From contig JADJEV010000001.1 of assembly GCA_016708905.1 (NCBI GenBank), forward strand, positions 62,001 through 126,000: DNA of 64,000 nucleotides, given 5' to 3'. Position 1 is the first letter of the stretch, and each line of letters begins with the position of its first letter. Below the pieces are notes generated by a model that saw only the letters and a program-made list of their open reading frames with translations, searched no databases and had not been told where the DNA came from. This document shows, one piece after another, positions 23,781 to 32,360 of this stretch. The position numbers and the translations under genes were made by a program. Source of the DNA: Candidatus Methylophosphatis roskildensis. GTDB lineage: Bacteria > Pseudomonadota > Gammaproteobacteria > Burkholderiales > Rhodocyclaceae.

Positions 23781-24788
23781 TTGGACCGCACCCGACTGAT
23801 GCAGGAATGGCTGACCTGCTGCCTGCCCGGCCAGGCGCTATCGCTGGCACCGGCGTCGGCCGATGCGAGCTTTCGCCGCTACTTCCGCGCCACGCTGGCG
23901 GATGGCTCGACCCGCATCGTCATGGATGCGCCGCCCTCGCACGAGGACTGCCGCCCCTATCTCGCCGTTGCCCGGCTGTTTCACGACGCGGGCGCGCACG
24001 TGCCCGAAGTGTTCGCAGAGAATCTCGACGACGGCTTTCTGCTGCTGTCGGATCTCGGCAGCACGACCTATCTCGCTCACCTCGAGCGCGACCCGAGCGA
24101 ACTGCGCGCCACCCCGCTCTACCTCGACGCGATCGACGCGCTGATCCGCATCCAGCTCGCGAGCCGGCCCGGTGCCCTGCCCGATTACGACCGCGAGCGA
24201 CTGCTGCGCGAGCTCGAACTGTTTCCGGTCTGGTACGTGACCCGGCATCTCGGCCGTACGCTGAGCGATGCCGAAGCGGCAGATCTCTACGCGGTGTTCG
24301 ACCGGATTATCGAGGTCAACCTCGCCGAGCCGCGAGTCTTCGTGCATCGCGACTACCATTCGCGCAATCTGATGCTGAGCACGCCGAATCCCGGCGTGCT
24401 CGACTTCCAGGACGCGGTGTTCGGCCCGATCAGCTACGACCTGGTCTCGCTGTTCAAGGACGCCTACATCCGCTGGGATGAACAGGTGACGGTCGACTGG
24501 CTGGTGCGCTACTGGGAACGCGCCCGCACAGCCAGCCTGCCCGTGCGCGCCGACTTCGGCGACTTCTTCCGCGACTACGAGTGGATGGGCGTGCAGCGCC
24601 ACCTCAAGGTGCTGGGCATCTTCGCCCGCCTGTTTCACCGCGACGGCAAGGACGGTTACCTGAACGACATGCCGCTGGTCGCCGGCTACCTGCGCCGCGC
24701 CTGCCAGCGCTATCGCGAGTTCGGGCCGCTGGTGAAGCTGCTCGACTCCCTCGAAGCGCGGGAGAACAAGACGGGCTACAGCTTTTGA
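23781..24788 (+). CDS. amgK: N-acetylmuramate/N-acetylglucosamine kinase AmgK
   Basis: Anomeric sugar kinase of the APH fold that phosphorylates MurNAc (and GlcNAc) at C1 during peptidoglycan recycling. The 335-residue sequence has the APH kinase motifs: catalytic loop FVHRDYHSRNLM and metal-binding VLDFQDAVFGPISYDLVSL. Its N-terminus (SADASFRRYFRATLADGST) is as in AmgK. The start is a TTG at 23781 with AGGAGG four bases upstream. It is coupled to murU by a four-base overlap, the standard amgK-murU pair, and allows the cell to bypass de novo UDP-MurNAc synthesis. Confidence 0.93.
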   Translation: MDRTRLMQEWLTCCLPGQALSLAPASADASFRRYFRATLADGSTRIVMDAPPSHEDCRPYLAVARLFHDAGAHVPEVFAENLDDGFLLLSDLGSTTYLAHLERDPSELRATPLYLDAIDALIRIQLASRPGALPDYDRERLLRELELFPVWYVTRHLGRTLSDAEAADLYAVFDRIIEVNLAEPRVFVHRDYHSRNLMLSTPNPGVLDFQDAVFGPISYDLVSLFKDAYIRWDEQVTVDWLVRYWERARTASLPVRADFGDFFRDYEWMGVQRHLKVLGIFARLFHRDGKDGYLNDMPLVAGYLRRACQRYREFGPLVKLLDSLEARENKTGYSF

Positions 24789-25516
24789 AAGCCATGATCC
24801 TGGCAGCCGGCCGCGGCGAACGCATGCGGCCGCTGACCGACAGTTGCCCAAAACCGCTGCTCGAAGTCGCCGGCAAGCCGCTGATCGTCTGGCATATCGA
24901 ACGACTGGTCGCGGCCGGCTTTCGCGACCTGGTGATCAACCATGCCCATCTCGGCCACCTGTTCGAATCCCGTCTCGGCGACGGTCACGCATGGGGCGCA
25001 CAGATTGCGTGGTCGGCCGAACCGCCCGGCGCACTCGAGACCGCGGGCGGCATCGCCAACGCGCTGCCGCTGCTCGGCGAGGCGCCTTTTGCGCTGGTCA
25101 ATGGCGACATCTGGTGCGATTTCGACGCGCCGCGGCTGGCGAACGTCGCTGCCTCGCCCGATGCCGATGTCCTTGCCTACCTGCTGCTGGTCGCCAACCC
25201 GGCACACAACCCGGCCGGCGATTTCTGCCTTGCCGCAGAGCGCATCGTGCCGCAGGGCGAACCGCGCTACACCTACTCGGGAATCGGCATCTACCGGCCT
25301 GCACTGTTCGCCAGCATCGTCCGCGGCGAGCGCGCGAAACTCGCCCCACTGTTGCGCGACGCCATTGCACGCGATCAGGTTCGCGGCGAACTCCATGCCG
25401 GCCGCTGGGTAGACGTCGGAACGCCCGAGCGCCTCGCCGACCTCGATCGGGAATTGCGCGAGGGCGCAGCACGGACGTCGAAGCGAGGACAGGGAAGCAA
25501 TCGTAGCCTGGGCTGA
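24785..25516 (+). CDS. murU: MurNAc alpha-1-phosphate uridylyltransferase MurU
   Basis: Nucleotidyltransferase that converts MurNAc-1-phosphate to UDP-MurNAc, the step after AmgK. The sequence has the signature MILAAGRGERMRPLTD, PKPLLEVAGKPLI, and the metal site FALVNGDIWCDFD; it ends with GRWVDVGTPERLADLDREL. The likely start is the TTG at 24785, overlapping the amgK stop (TTGA); an ATG at 24794 is the alternative. The last about 5 residues and the stop codon are supplied by a 44-bp dispersed repeat (25502-25545), so the original C-terminus may have been replaced. Confidence 0.92.
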   Translation: MKAMILAAGRGERMRPLTDSCPKPLLEVAGKPLIVWHIERLVAAGFRDLVINHAHLGHLFESRLGDGHAWGAQIAWSAEPPGALETAGGIANALPLLGEAPFALVNGDIWCDFDAPRLANVAASPDADVLAYLLLVANPAHNPAGDFCLAAERIVPQGEPRYTYSGIGIYRPALFASIVRGERAKLAPLLRDAIARDQVRGELHAGRWVDVGTPERLADLDRELREGAARTSKRGQGSNRSLG

Positions 25517-25545
25517 GCATAGCGAAGCCCGGGGATCAACGATTC
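25502..25545 (+). repeat. 44-bp dispersed repeat at the 3' end of murU
   Basis: Reads CGTAGCCTGGGCTGAGCATA then GCGAAGCCCGGGG and matches, inverted, the segment at 11946-11989. The TGA in GGGCTGAG is the murU stop codon. The repeat can fold locally (TGGGCT with AGCCCG) and might act as a weak terminator. Confidence 0.8.
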
Positions 25546-25870
25546 GCCGCAGCGCAAACCCGATAGAATTTCTCGCGGACCTCGTCGCCACGACCCGCAT
25601 GGATAGGCGCTCTCGGGCAAGGCATCGCCAGCATCGTCAATCCATGTTCCTCGCAGGCATACATGCCCGCAGATCGCCTATCCATGCGGCTCGCGGGGCG
25701 GCCCGCCGGCGCTTGTTCGCTCGACCCGCTTCAGGCACGGAATCGGGATCGCGATATGGGTCTGCATTGTCGAGCCGCGCGCCCGGTCCCCTCGGGTGCG
25801 CCAGGGCGAGTCGATGCGCTTGCGGGCGGCCATCCCTTGCGATAACGTAAGGCAACACAGGGGGCAGCCG
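25517..25870. other. Intergenic stretch before the AbrB-type antitoxin
   Basis: These 354 bases start inside the 44-bp repeat. They contain a TAGAAT -10-like box (CGATAGAATTTC at 25560-25571) and then GC-rich sequence with no recognised gene. Short frames on both strands show no family motif. Confidence 0.45.
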
Positions 25871-26113
25871 ATGACCACCGCAAGCGCGACCAGCAAGGGC
25901 CGGATCACTATACCGGCCAAGGTGCGCGAAACGCTCAATGTCGGCGCTGGCGATCGGGTCGAGTTTGTCCACGTCGCGCCTGGGCAGTTTTTGTTCGTCG
26001 TGGCAAATCGCTCGGGTACCGAACTGAAGGGCATGTTCGGCAAGCCGGCAAGGCGCGTGTCGATCGAGGATATGAATCGCGCGATCGCGGCCCGGGGCGC
26101 AGCAGCGCGATGA
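25871..26113 (+). CDS. AbrB/MazE-type antitoxin
   Basis: This 80-residue swapped-hairpin DNA-binding protein has the family pattern TSKGRITIPAKVRETLNVGA, then GDRVEFVHVAPGQFLFVV. The C-terminal tail (GMFGKPARRVSIEDMNRAIA) would normally wrap around the PIN toxin. The ATG at 25871 is chosen because the AbrB domain begins there; an upstream start at 25796 adds unrelated residues. Its stop overlaps the ATG of the next, truncated, toxin gene. Such proteins usually repress their own operon. Confidence 0.87.
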   Translation: MTTASATSKGRITIPAKVRETLNVGAGDRVEFVHVAPGQFLFVVANRSGTELKGMFGKPARRVSIEDMNRAIAARGAAAR

Positions 26114-26259
26114 TCGGTTTGGACAACAATGTGCTGGCCCGCTACATGATGCAGGACGACGCCGGACAGGCGGCCAGGGCTGCCAGGCCGATGGAATCGC
26201 TGAGCGTGCAGGCGCCCGGTTTCGTTTCACTGGTCGGGCCGGATCGAGGCAGGACATGA
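26110..26259 (+). pseudogene. VapC-type PIN toxin, truncated to its first 42 residues
   Basis: The ATG overlaps the antitoxin stop (ATGA). It encodes MIGLDNNVLARYMMQDDA, then ESLSVQAPGFVSLV, the start of a VapC-type PIN domain. After about 42 residues the similarity ends and a stop follows at 26257-26259, four bases over the pepP start. PIN toxins need about 130 residues and three or four acidic residues; only the first acidic site remains, and the usual DTN is DNN. The rest has been lost, probably by a deletion that fused the toxin start to pepP's leader. The antitoxin is therefore an orphan. Confidence 0.8.
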
Positions 26260-27560
26260 ACATCGAAGCTTTCAGAGCGCGTCGCAACCGTCTGCTCGCC
26301 CAGATGCAGCACGGCGTGGCGCTGATCCCGACCGCGCCGGAACGCGTGCGCAACCGCGACTCGCACTACCCGTATCGCTTCGACAGTTACTTCTATTACC
26401 TGAGCGCATTCCGGGAACCGGAAGCGGTGCTGGTGCTGGTCGCCGGCGACGAACAGAAATCCATCCTGTTCTGTCGCGACAAGGACACAGAGCGCGAGAT
26501 CTGGGACGGCTTTCGCCACGGCCCGGATGGCGCGCGCGAGGTGTTCCGTATCGACGAGGCGCACAGCATCACCAAATTCGACGAAATGCTGCCCGAGTTG
26601 ATCGCCAACCAGCCGACGCTGTTCCACTCGATGGGTCACGATGACGGCTTCGACGCCCGCGTGGTCGCCGCACTCAATCGCGTGCGCGCCAACTCGCGCG
26701 CCGGCCAGCACGCGCCGGCGGATATCCGCGATGTGCGCGCCATGATCGACGAGATGCGGCTGATCAAGGACGAGCACGAATTGTCGACCATGCGCCGCTC
26801 CGCGGCGATCTCGAGCGAAGCGCACCGGCGCGCGATGCAGACCACGCGCCCCGGCCGCCGCGAATACGAGGTCGAAGCCGAGTTGCTGCATGTGTTCCGG
26901 CTCGGTGGCAGCCAGTTTCCGGCTTACTCGCCGATCGTCGCCGGCGGCGCCAATGCCTGCGTGCTGCACTATGTCGAGAACGACGCGCTACTCAACGACG
27001 GCGAGCTGGTGCTGATCGACGCCGGCTGCGAAGTCGACGGCTATGCCTCGGACATCACCCGCAGCTTCCCGGTGAACGGCCGCTTTTCCGGCCCGCAGCG
27101 CGCCGTCTATCAGTTGGTGCTGGCGGCACAGGCAGCCGCAGTGGCCGAGATCCGGCCAGGCCGACACTGGAACGAGCCGCACGATGCGGCGGTCAAGGTG
27201 CTCGCCCAGGGCATGCTCGATCTGAAGCTGCTCGAAGGCAGCCTCGACGGCGTGCTCGAATCGGCGGCCTACCGCAAGTTCTACATGCATCGCACCGGAC
27301 ACTGGCTGGGGCTCGACGTTCATGACGCCGGCGAATACAAGCTCGGCGACGCCTGGCGGCCGCTGGTTCCCGGCATGATGCTGACGGTCGAGCCCGGCTG
27401 TTACATCCGCCCGGCCGACGACGTGCCGCGCGCCTACTGGAACATCGGCATCCGCATCGAGGACGACGCCCTGGTGACCAGCAACGGCTGCGAGCTGATC
27501 AGCGCCGCAGCGCCCAAGCAGGTAGACGAGATCGAGGCCCTGATGCGCGATGCAGCATAG
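26256..27560 (+). CDS. pepP: Xaa-Pro aminopeptidase
   Basis: Dimetal peptidase that removes N-terminal residues preceding proline, in the cytoplasm. The 434-residue sequence has an N-terminal creatinase-like domain (FYYLSAFREPEAVLVLV) and the pita-bread catalytic domain with all five metal ligands: LIDAGCEVDGYASDITRSF (two aspartates), TGHWLGLDVHD (histidine), TVEPGCYI and IRIEDDALVT (two glutamates). The gene directly precedes ubiH and overlaps it by 11 bases, the arrangement usual in beta- and gammaproteobacteria. The first bases overlap the stop of the toxin stub. Confidence 0.96.
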   Translation: MNIEAFRARRNRLLAQMQHGVALIPTAPERVRNRDSHYPYRFDSYFYYLSAFREPEAVLVLVAGDEQKSILFCRDKDTEREIWDGFRHGPDGAREVFRIDEAHSITKFDEMLPELIANQPTLFHSMGHDDGFDARVVAALNRVRANSRAGQHAPADIRDVRAMIDEMRLIKDEHELSTMRRSAAISSEAHRRAMQTTRPGRREYEVEAELLHVFRLGGSQFPAYSPIVAGGANACVLHYVENDALLNDGELVLIDAGCEVDGYASDITRSFPVNGRFSGPQRAVYQLVLAAQAAAVAEIRPGRHWNEPHDAAVKVLAQGMLDLKLLEGSLDGVLESAAYRKFYMHRTGHWLGLDVHDAGEYKLGDAWRPLVPGMMLTVEPGCYIRPADDVPRAYWNIGIRIEDDALVTSNGCELISAAAPKQVDEIEALMRDAA

Positions 27561-28704
27561 CGACATACTGATCGTCGGCGCCGGACCGACCGGCATGGCG
27601 CTGGCCGTCGCGCTGGCGCAGGCGGGACGTCCGTCGCGGATCGTGGACGCGCGGACGGCAAATGCCGCGCAAGGTGACAAGCGCATCCTCGCCCTGTCGC
27701 ACGGCTCGCAGCAGATTCTCGATCGTCTCGGCGTCTGGCGCGACATCGAGGCGACGCCGATCCGCACGATCCATGTTTCCCAGCAAGGCGGCTTCGGCCG
27801 GACGCTGCTGCACGCCGCCGACTATGGAGTTCCCGCGCTCGGCTACGTTGTCGCGGCGTCGTCGCTGGTCGCAGCACTCGCCCGACGGCTGGACGCGCTC
27901 GGCGCGACAGTCGATCATGAATGCGAGGTGACCAACCTCGCTGCCGGTGCCGCGGACGTGCTGGTGAGCCACAGCAAAGCCGACGCCGCGCCGCTTTGCG
28001 CCCGGCTGGTCGCGCTGGCCGAAGGGACCGTCAGCGCGGAAGACGATCGCGCCGTCACCGCGCGCGACTATCGGCAGCACGCGGTGATCTGCACGGCTCG
28101 GCCGGCCGCACCACACGGCGGCATCGCCTATGAGCGCTTCACGCCGCACGGTCCGCTGGCGCTGCTGCCGTTCGGGCCGGACTATGCCGTCGTGTTCACT
28201 GTGCCGGCCGACGCCTCGGATGCCTTGCTCGGCCTCGACGAGTCCGCTTTTCTGGCTGAATTGCAGCGCTCCATCGGCAGCCGCGTGCGACTGATTTCGG
28301 CGAGCACGCGCGCCCGTTACCCCTTGCTGCTGCGCTATCGGCGCGAACCGGTCGGACGGCGCACGGTCTGGCTGGGCAACGCTGCCCAGACACTGCACCC
28401 GGTCGCTGGGCAGGGTTTCAATCTGGCATTGCGCGACGTCTGGGGGCTGACGGAAACCCTCGCCAGCGCAGGGCCGGACGACGATCCCGGGGCTGTCACG
28501 CTGCTCGAGCGCTATGCGCGGGCGCGCCGGCTCGACCGCATCGGCGCGATCGGTTTCACCGACACCCTGATCCGCGTCTTCAGCAACGAGCAGGGATTGT
28601 GGCGCGCGGCGCGCGGCGGCGGCCTCACCTTCCTCGACCTGCTACCGCCGCTCAAGCATTTCGTGGCCAAGCGCATGATGTTCGGCGCCCGGGCCTGGCC
28701 CTGA
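27550..28704 (+). CDS. ubiH: UbiH/VisC-family FAD monooxygenase
   Basis: FAD-dependent hydroxylase, probably of the ubiquinone ring (UbiH or another Ubi hydroxylase). The 384-residue sequence has a GxGxxG FAD-binding start (ILIVGAGPTGMALAVAL), a central motif changed from the usual ADG to AEG (ARLVALAEGTVS), and the diagnostic second FAD motif GNAAQTLHPVAGQGFNLALR. It overlaps pepP by 11 bases. The family has several near-identical members (UbiF, UbiH, UbiI), so the position hydroxylated cannot be stated from sequence alone. Confidence 0.88.
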   Translation: MQHSDILIVGAGPTGMALAVALAQAGRPSRIVDARTANAAQGDKRILALSHGSQQILDRLGVWRDIEATPIRTIHVSQQGGFGRTLLHAADYGVPALGYVVAASSLVAALARRLDALGATVDHECEVTNLAAGAADVLVSHSKADAAPLCARLVALAEGTVSAEDDRAVTARDYRQHAVICTARPAAPHGGIAYERFTPHGPLALLPFGPDYAVVFTVPADASDALLGLDESAFLAELQRSIGSRVRLISASTRARYPLLLRYRREPVGRRTVWLGNAAQTLHPVAGQGFNLALRDVWGLTETLASAGPDDDPGAVTLLERYARARRLDRIGAIGFTDTLIRVFSNEQGLWRAARGGGLTFLDLLPPLKHFVAKRMMFGARAWP

Positions 28705-28870
28705 ATGCAGCAGCAGAACACGCCCACTGGCGTCGGGTGCGAGCAATATCGCTGAAACCGCTGTAATAATTCTCAGCGGTGATCTGCCGGCAGCCTTGGA
28801 GTAGAATTGCCGGCTTTCGCAATGCGAACGGCGAACTTTCGACCGATCCTTCTACTCGCACCCCACCGCC
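28705..28870 (+). promoter_or_regulatory. Leader region of dusB-fis with a hairpin
   Basis: A small inverted repeat CCGCTG with CAGCGG lies at 28758-28779, with an AT-rich loop (TAATAATTCT), and may end the pepP-ubiH transcript. TAGAAT at 28802-28807 is a candidate -10 box for dusB-fis. No clear -35 element or ribosome-binding site was found. Confidence 0.35.
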
Positions 28871-29899
28871 ATGGAATTCGCAGGCTTTCGCCTACGCAAT
28901 AGGCTCTTCGTTGCGCCCATGGCGGGCGTTACCGATCGCCCGTTCCGCCAGCTCTGCAAGCGCATGGGGGCCGGCTTGGCCGTTTCCGAGATGGTCAGTT
29001 CGAACTCCTTGCTCTACGGTTCCGGGAAGACCCGGCGACGCGCCAATCATGACGGAGAAGTGGCCCCGGTGTCGGTGCAGATAGCCGGCGCCGACCCGCG
29101 AATGATGGCCGATGCCGCCCGCCACAACGTCGACAACGGCGCGCAGATCATCGACATCAACATGGGCTGCCCGGCAAAAAAGGTCTGCAACGTGATGGCC
29201 GGTTCCGCACTTCTGCAGGACGAAGCGCTGGTCGGCCGGATCCTCGACGCCGTGGTTCGGGCGGTACCGAACACCGCGGTCACCCTGAAGATCCGCACCG
29301 GCTGGAACCGCGAGAACCGCAACGCGCCGAGGGTGGCGCGGATTGCCGAGAGCGCCGGCATACGGGCCCTGGCAATCCACGGCCGCACGCGCGCCGACCA
29401 GTACATGGGCAGCGCCGAGTACGACACCATCGGACTGGTCAAATCGCTGGTAAGCATTCCGGTGATCGCCAATGGCGATATCGGGACGCCGCGCAAGGCC
29501 CGCGATGTGCTCGAACAGACCGGCTGCGACGGCGTGATGATCGGCCGCGCCGCCCAAGGCCGGCCCTGGATATTTCGCGAGATCGAGCACTACCTCGCGA
29601 CCGGCCGTGAGATGGCACCACCGCTGTGCACAGAAATACTCGGGGTGCTCAAGACGCACCTCGCCGACCTCTACGCCTTCTACGGCGAAGAGACCGGCTT
29701 GTGCATCGCCCGCAAACACATCTCCTGGTACACCAAGGGGCTGGCCGGCTCGGCGAGCTTTCGTCACGCCATGAACCGCCTGCAGACGGTGGACGAACAG
29801 CTCGGCGCGATCGAGCAATTCTTCGGCAGCCTGGCCGAGGACGGCGAGCGCGTGCGCTATGCCGCGGACAATCAGGCGGAACTGGAGCTCGCCGCATGA
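28871..29899 (+). CDS. dusB: tRNA-dihydrouridine synthase B
   Basis: FMN enzyme that reduces uridines in the tRNA D-loop. The 342-residue sequence has the TIM-barrel start LFVAPMAGVTDRPFRQL, the catalytic cysteine in DINMGCPAKKV, and FMN-binding residues in KIRTGWNRENRNA, LAIHGRTRADQYM and VIANGDIG. The C-terminal domain reads ARKHISWYTKGLAGSASFR. Its stop overlaps the fis ATG by four bases, the standard dusB-fis operon of proteobacteria. Confidence 0.97.
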   Translation: MEFAGFRLRNRLFVAPMAGVTDRPFRQLCKRMGAGLAVSEMVSSNSLLYGSGKTRRRANHDGEVAPVSVQIAGADPRMMADAARHNVDNGAQIIDINMGCPAKKVCNVMAGSALLQDEALVGRILDAVVRAVPNTAVTLKIRTGWNRENRNAPRVARIAESAGIRALAIHGRTRADQYMGSAEYDTIGLVKSLVSIPVIANGDIGTPRKARDVLEQTGCDGVMIGRAAQGRPWIFREIEHYLATGREMAPPLCTEILGVLKTHLADLYAFYGEETGLCIARKHISWYTKGLAGSASFRHAMNRLQTVDEQLGAIEQFFGSLAEDGERVRYAADNQAELELAA

Positions 29900-30132
29900 G
29901 CCGCGACAACGCCATCGGCGAATCGGTTCGCCGCGCGATCGACCGCTACTTCCGCGATCTCGATGGCGAAAAACCCGGCGCCATCTATGACATGGTGTTG
30001 GCCAGCGCGGAACGCGCGATGCTGGAAACCGTGATGCGCCACGCCGATGGCAACCAGACGCTTGCTGCCGGCATGCTGGGCATCAATCGCAACACCCTGC
30101 GGCGCAAACTCGACGACCACGATCTTCTGTGA
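29896..30132 (+). CDS. fis: Nucleoid protein Fis, short betaproteobacterial form
   Basis: DNA-bending protein that organises the nucleoid and modulates many promoters. It has 78 residues, shorter than the about 98 of enterobacteria. The C-terminal helix-turn-helix is complete (QTLAAGMLGINRNTLRRKL). The N-terminal hairpin that makes invertase contacts in enterics is reduced, as is usual in betaproteobacteria. The ATG overlaps the dusB stop. It is followed after 48 bp by purH. Confidence 0.94.
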   Translation: MSRDNAIGESVRRAIDRYFRDLDGEKPGAIYDMVLASAERAMLETVMRHADGNQTLAAGMLGINRNTLRRKLDDHDLL

Positions 30133-30180
30133 ACCGCCGTCCGCCCGATCCCTCTCCCGCCCGAAACCGAATCCGAAACA

Positions 30181-31761
30181 ATGAAAGTCACTCGAGCCCT
30201 GATCAGTGTTTCCGACAAGCGCGGCATCGTCGAATTCGCCCGCGCGCTTTCCGACCTCGGCATCGAGCTGTTGTCCACCGGCGGCTCGGCAAAACTGCTG
30301 CGGGACGCCACGCTGGCGGTGACCGAGGTGTCCGACTACACCGGCTTCCCCGAGATGCTGGACGGTCGCGTAAAGACGCTGCACCCGAAGGTCCATGGCG
30401 GTCTGCTGGCGCGTCGCGATCTGCCCGGGCATCTCGCGGCAATCGATGCAGCAGGCATCGAGCGCATCGATCTGTTGATCGTCAATCTGTATCCGTTCCG
30501 CGAAGCGATCGCCAAGCCGGGCTGTTCGCTCGACGATGCGATCGAGAACATCGACATCGGCGGCCCGGCCATGGTGCGCGCCGCCGCCAAGAACCACGGC
30601 AACGAGCAGGGCGGTGTGGGTGTCATCACCGATCCTGCCGACTATGCGCCGGTACTGGCCGAACTGCAGGCGGGCGGTACGCTGTCCTATCGAACGCGAT
30701 TCGACCTTGCGCGCAAGGCTTTCACCCACACCGCGCGCTACGACGGTGCAATTGCCAACTACCTGACCAGCCTGGGCAGCGACAAGCAGCGCGGCGAATT
30801 CCCGGCACACCTGCAACTCGCTTACGACAAGGTCGAAGATCTGCGCTATGGCGAGAATCCGCATCAGCGTGCCGCGTTCTACCGCGAGCCCGATCCGGTG
30901 CCCGGATCGATCGCCGCTTACCTGCAGGTGCAGGGCAAGGAACTCTCCTACAACAACATCGCCGACTCGGATGCGGCATGGGAATGCGTCAAGGCCTTCG
31001 AAGCGACGGCCGACCGGGTCGCCTGTGTGATTGTCAAGCACGCCAATCCGTGCGGTGTGGCGCTCGGCACCACCGCCGAAGATGCCTATCGCAAGGCCTT
31101 CGCGACCGATCCGACCTCGGCCTTCGGCGGCATCATCGCCCTCAACTGCCCAGTCGATGCGGCGACTGCCGAAGCGGTCAGCAGCCAGTTCCTCGAGGTC
31201 CTGATCGCCCCCGAGATCACGGCTGGAGCCCGCAAGCTGCTCGCGGCCAAGCAGAACGTGCGCGTCCTCGAAGTGCCGCTCGGGCCGGGCACCGCCGGCT
31301 TCGACTTCAAGCGCGTCGGCGGCGGCCTGCTGGTGCAGAGCATCGATAGTGCCCGCATCAGCCGTGACCAGCTCAAGGTCGTGACGAAACGGGCGCCAAC
31401 CGCGCAGGAGATGGACGACCTGATGTTTGCCTGGCGCGTCGCCAAGTACGTCAAGTCGAACGCGATCGTGTACTGCCGCAACGGCCAGACAGTCGGCGTC
31501 GGGGCCGGGCAGATGAGCCGCGTGGACTCCGCGCGCATCGCCGCCCTCAAGGCCGAGAACGCGGGGCTCAGCGTATCCGGCACGGTGGTCGCCTCGGACG
31601 CCTTCTTCCCGTTCCGCGACGGTCTGGACGTGCTTGCCACAGCCGGCGCGACCGCGGTGATCCAGCCGGGCGGCAGCGTTCGCGACGCCGAGGTCATCGC
31701 CGCCGCGGATGAGCACGGCATTGCGATGGTATTTACCGGCTTCCGCCATTTCCGCCACTAA
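30181..31761 (+). CDS. purH: Bifunctional AICAR transformylase / IMP cyclohydrolase
   Basis: Last two steps of de novo IMP synthesis. The 526-residue sequence has the N-terminal cyclohydrolase domain (ALISVSDKRGIVEFARAL; DGRVKTLHPKVHGGLLAR) and the C-terminal AICAR transformylase domain (DLRYGENPHQRAAFYRE; KHANPCGVALG; DPTSAFGGIIALN; QTVGVGAGQMSRVDSARIA). The dusB-fis-purH order is typical of betaproteobacteria. It is followed by pagP and purD on the same strand with short gaps, so these may be one long transcript. Confidence 0.97.
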   Translation: MKVTRALISVSDKRGIVEFARALSDLGIELLSTGGSAKLLRDATLAVTEVSDYTGFPEMLDGRVKTLHPKVHGGLLARRDLPGHLAAIDAAGIERIDLLIVNLYPFREAIAKPGCSLDDAIENIDIGGPAMVRAAAKNHGNEQGGVGVITDPADYAPVLAELQAGGTLSYRTRFDLARKAFTHTARYDGAIANYLTSLGSDKQRGEFPAHLQLAYDKVEDLRYGENPHQRAAFYREPDPVPGSIAAYLQVQGKELSYNNIADSDAAWECVKAFEATADRVACVIVKHANPCGVALGTTAEDAYRKAFATDPTSAFGGIIALNCPVDAATAEAVSSQFLEVLIAPEITAGARKLLAAKQNVRVLEVPLGPGTAGFDFKRVGGGLLVQSIDSARISRDQLKVVTKRAPTAQEMDDLMFAWRVAKYVKSNAIVYCRNGQTVGVGAGQMSRVDSARIAALKAENAGLSVSGTVVASDAFFPFRDGLDVLATAGATAVIQPGGSVRDAEVIAAADEHGIAMVFTGFRHFRH

Positions 31762-31775
31762 CGGAATTTCCTGCC

Positions 31776-32333
31776 ATGTCATCGAAAAAGAAGAAACTCC
31801 TTGCCGCCGTGCTGGCGGCATGGCTGAGCGGCCCCGCCGCTGCGGCTTGCGACGACCCCTCGAGTTTTTTTGGCGGCGTCTGCAAGCGGCTCGGCGATAC
31901 CTGGAATCAGGGGCAGAGCGAATTGCTGTTGCCCTTGCACTCCCACCATCTGCGCTTCGCGTATACCCGGGAGAAGATCGACAGCTTCGAGGAAAACTCC
32001 TGGGGGCTCGGCTACGGTCGCAGCCGCTTCGATGACGAGGGCAACTGGCACAGCCTCTATGCCATGGGCTTTCGCGACTCGCACGCCAAGTTCGAGCCGG
32101 CGCTCGGTTACGCTTACCAGTGGATGTGGGGCGAACGCGCGGGCCTGCATGCCGGTCTCGGCTACACGGTGGTCGTCACCGCGCGCTCGGACATCGGCCA
32201 CTACGTGCCGCTGCCCGGTGTTCTGCCGATCGCCTCGGTCAAATACCGCGGCAGCGGGGTGAACATGGCCTACGTACCGGGCGGCAAGGGCAACGGCAAT
32301 GTCCTCTTCTTTTGGGGCAGCGTCGGCTTCTGA
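31776..32333 (+). CDS. pagP: Lipid A palmitoyltransferase PagP-like protein
   Basis: Outer-membrane enzyme that moves a palmitate from a phospholipid to lipid A, changing permeability and peptide resistance. The 185-residue sequence has a signal peptide (LLAAVLAAWLSGPAAAA) and the barrel of PagP. The catalytic residues match: a histidine in the HSHHLRFAY stretch and Asp-Ser in GFRDSHAKFEP (His33, Asp76 and Ser77 in E. coli). ENSWGLGYGRSRFD and GNWHSLYAMGF are family landmarks. It lies between purH and purD with 14- and 27-bp gaps, an unexpected place for an envelope gene. Confidence 0.85.
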   Translation: MSSKKKKLLAAVLAAWLSGPAAAACDDPSSFFGGVCKRLGDTWNQGQSELLLPLHSHHLRFAYTREKIDSFEENSWGLGYGRSRFDDEGNWHSLYAMGFRDSHAKFEPALGYAYQWMWGERAGLHAGLGYTVVVTARSDIGHYVPLPGVLPIASVKYRGSGVNMAYVPGGKGNGNVLFFWGSVGF

Positions 32334-32360
32334 TCCCGTTCGCATGGCTTCGGAGCAAGC

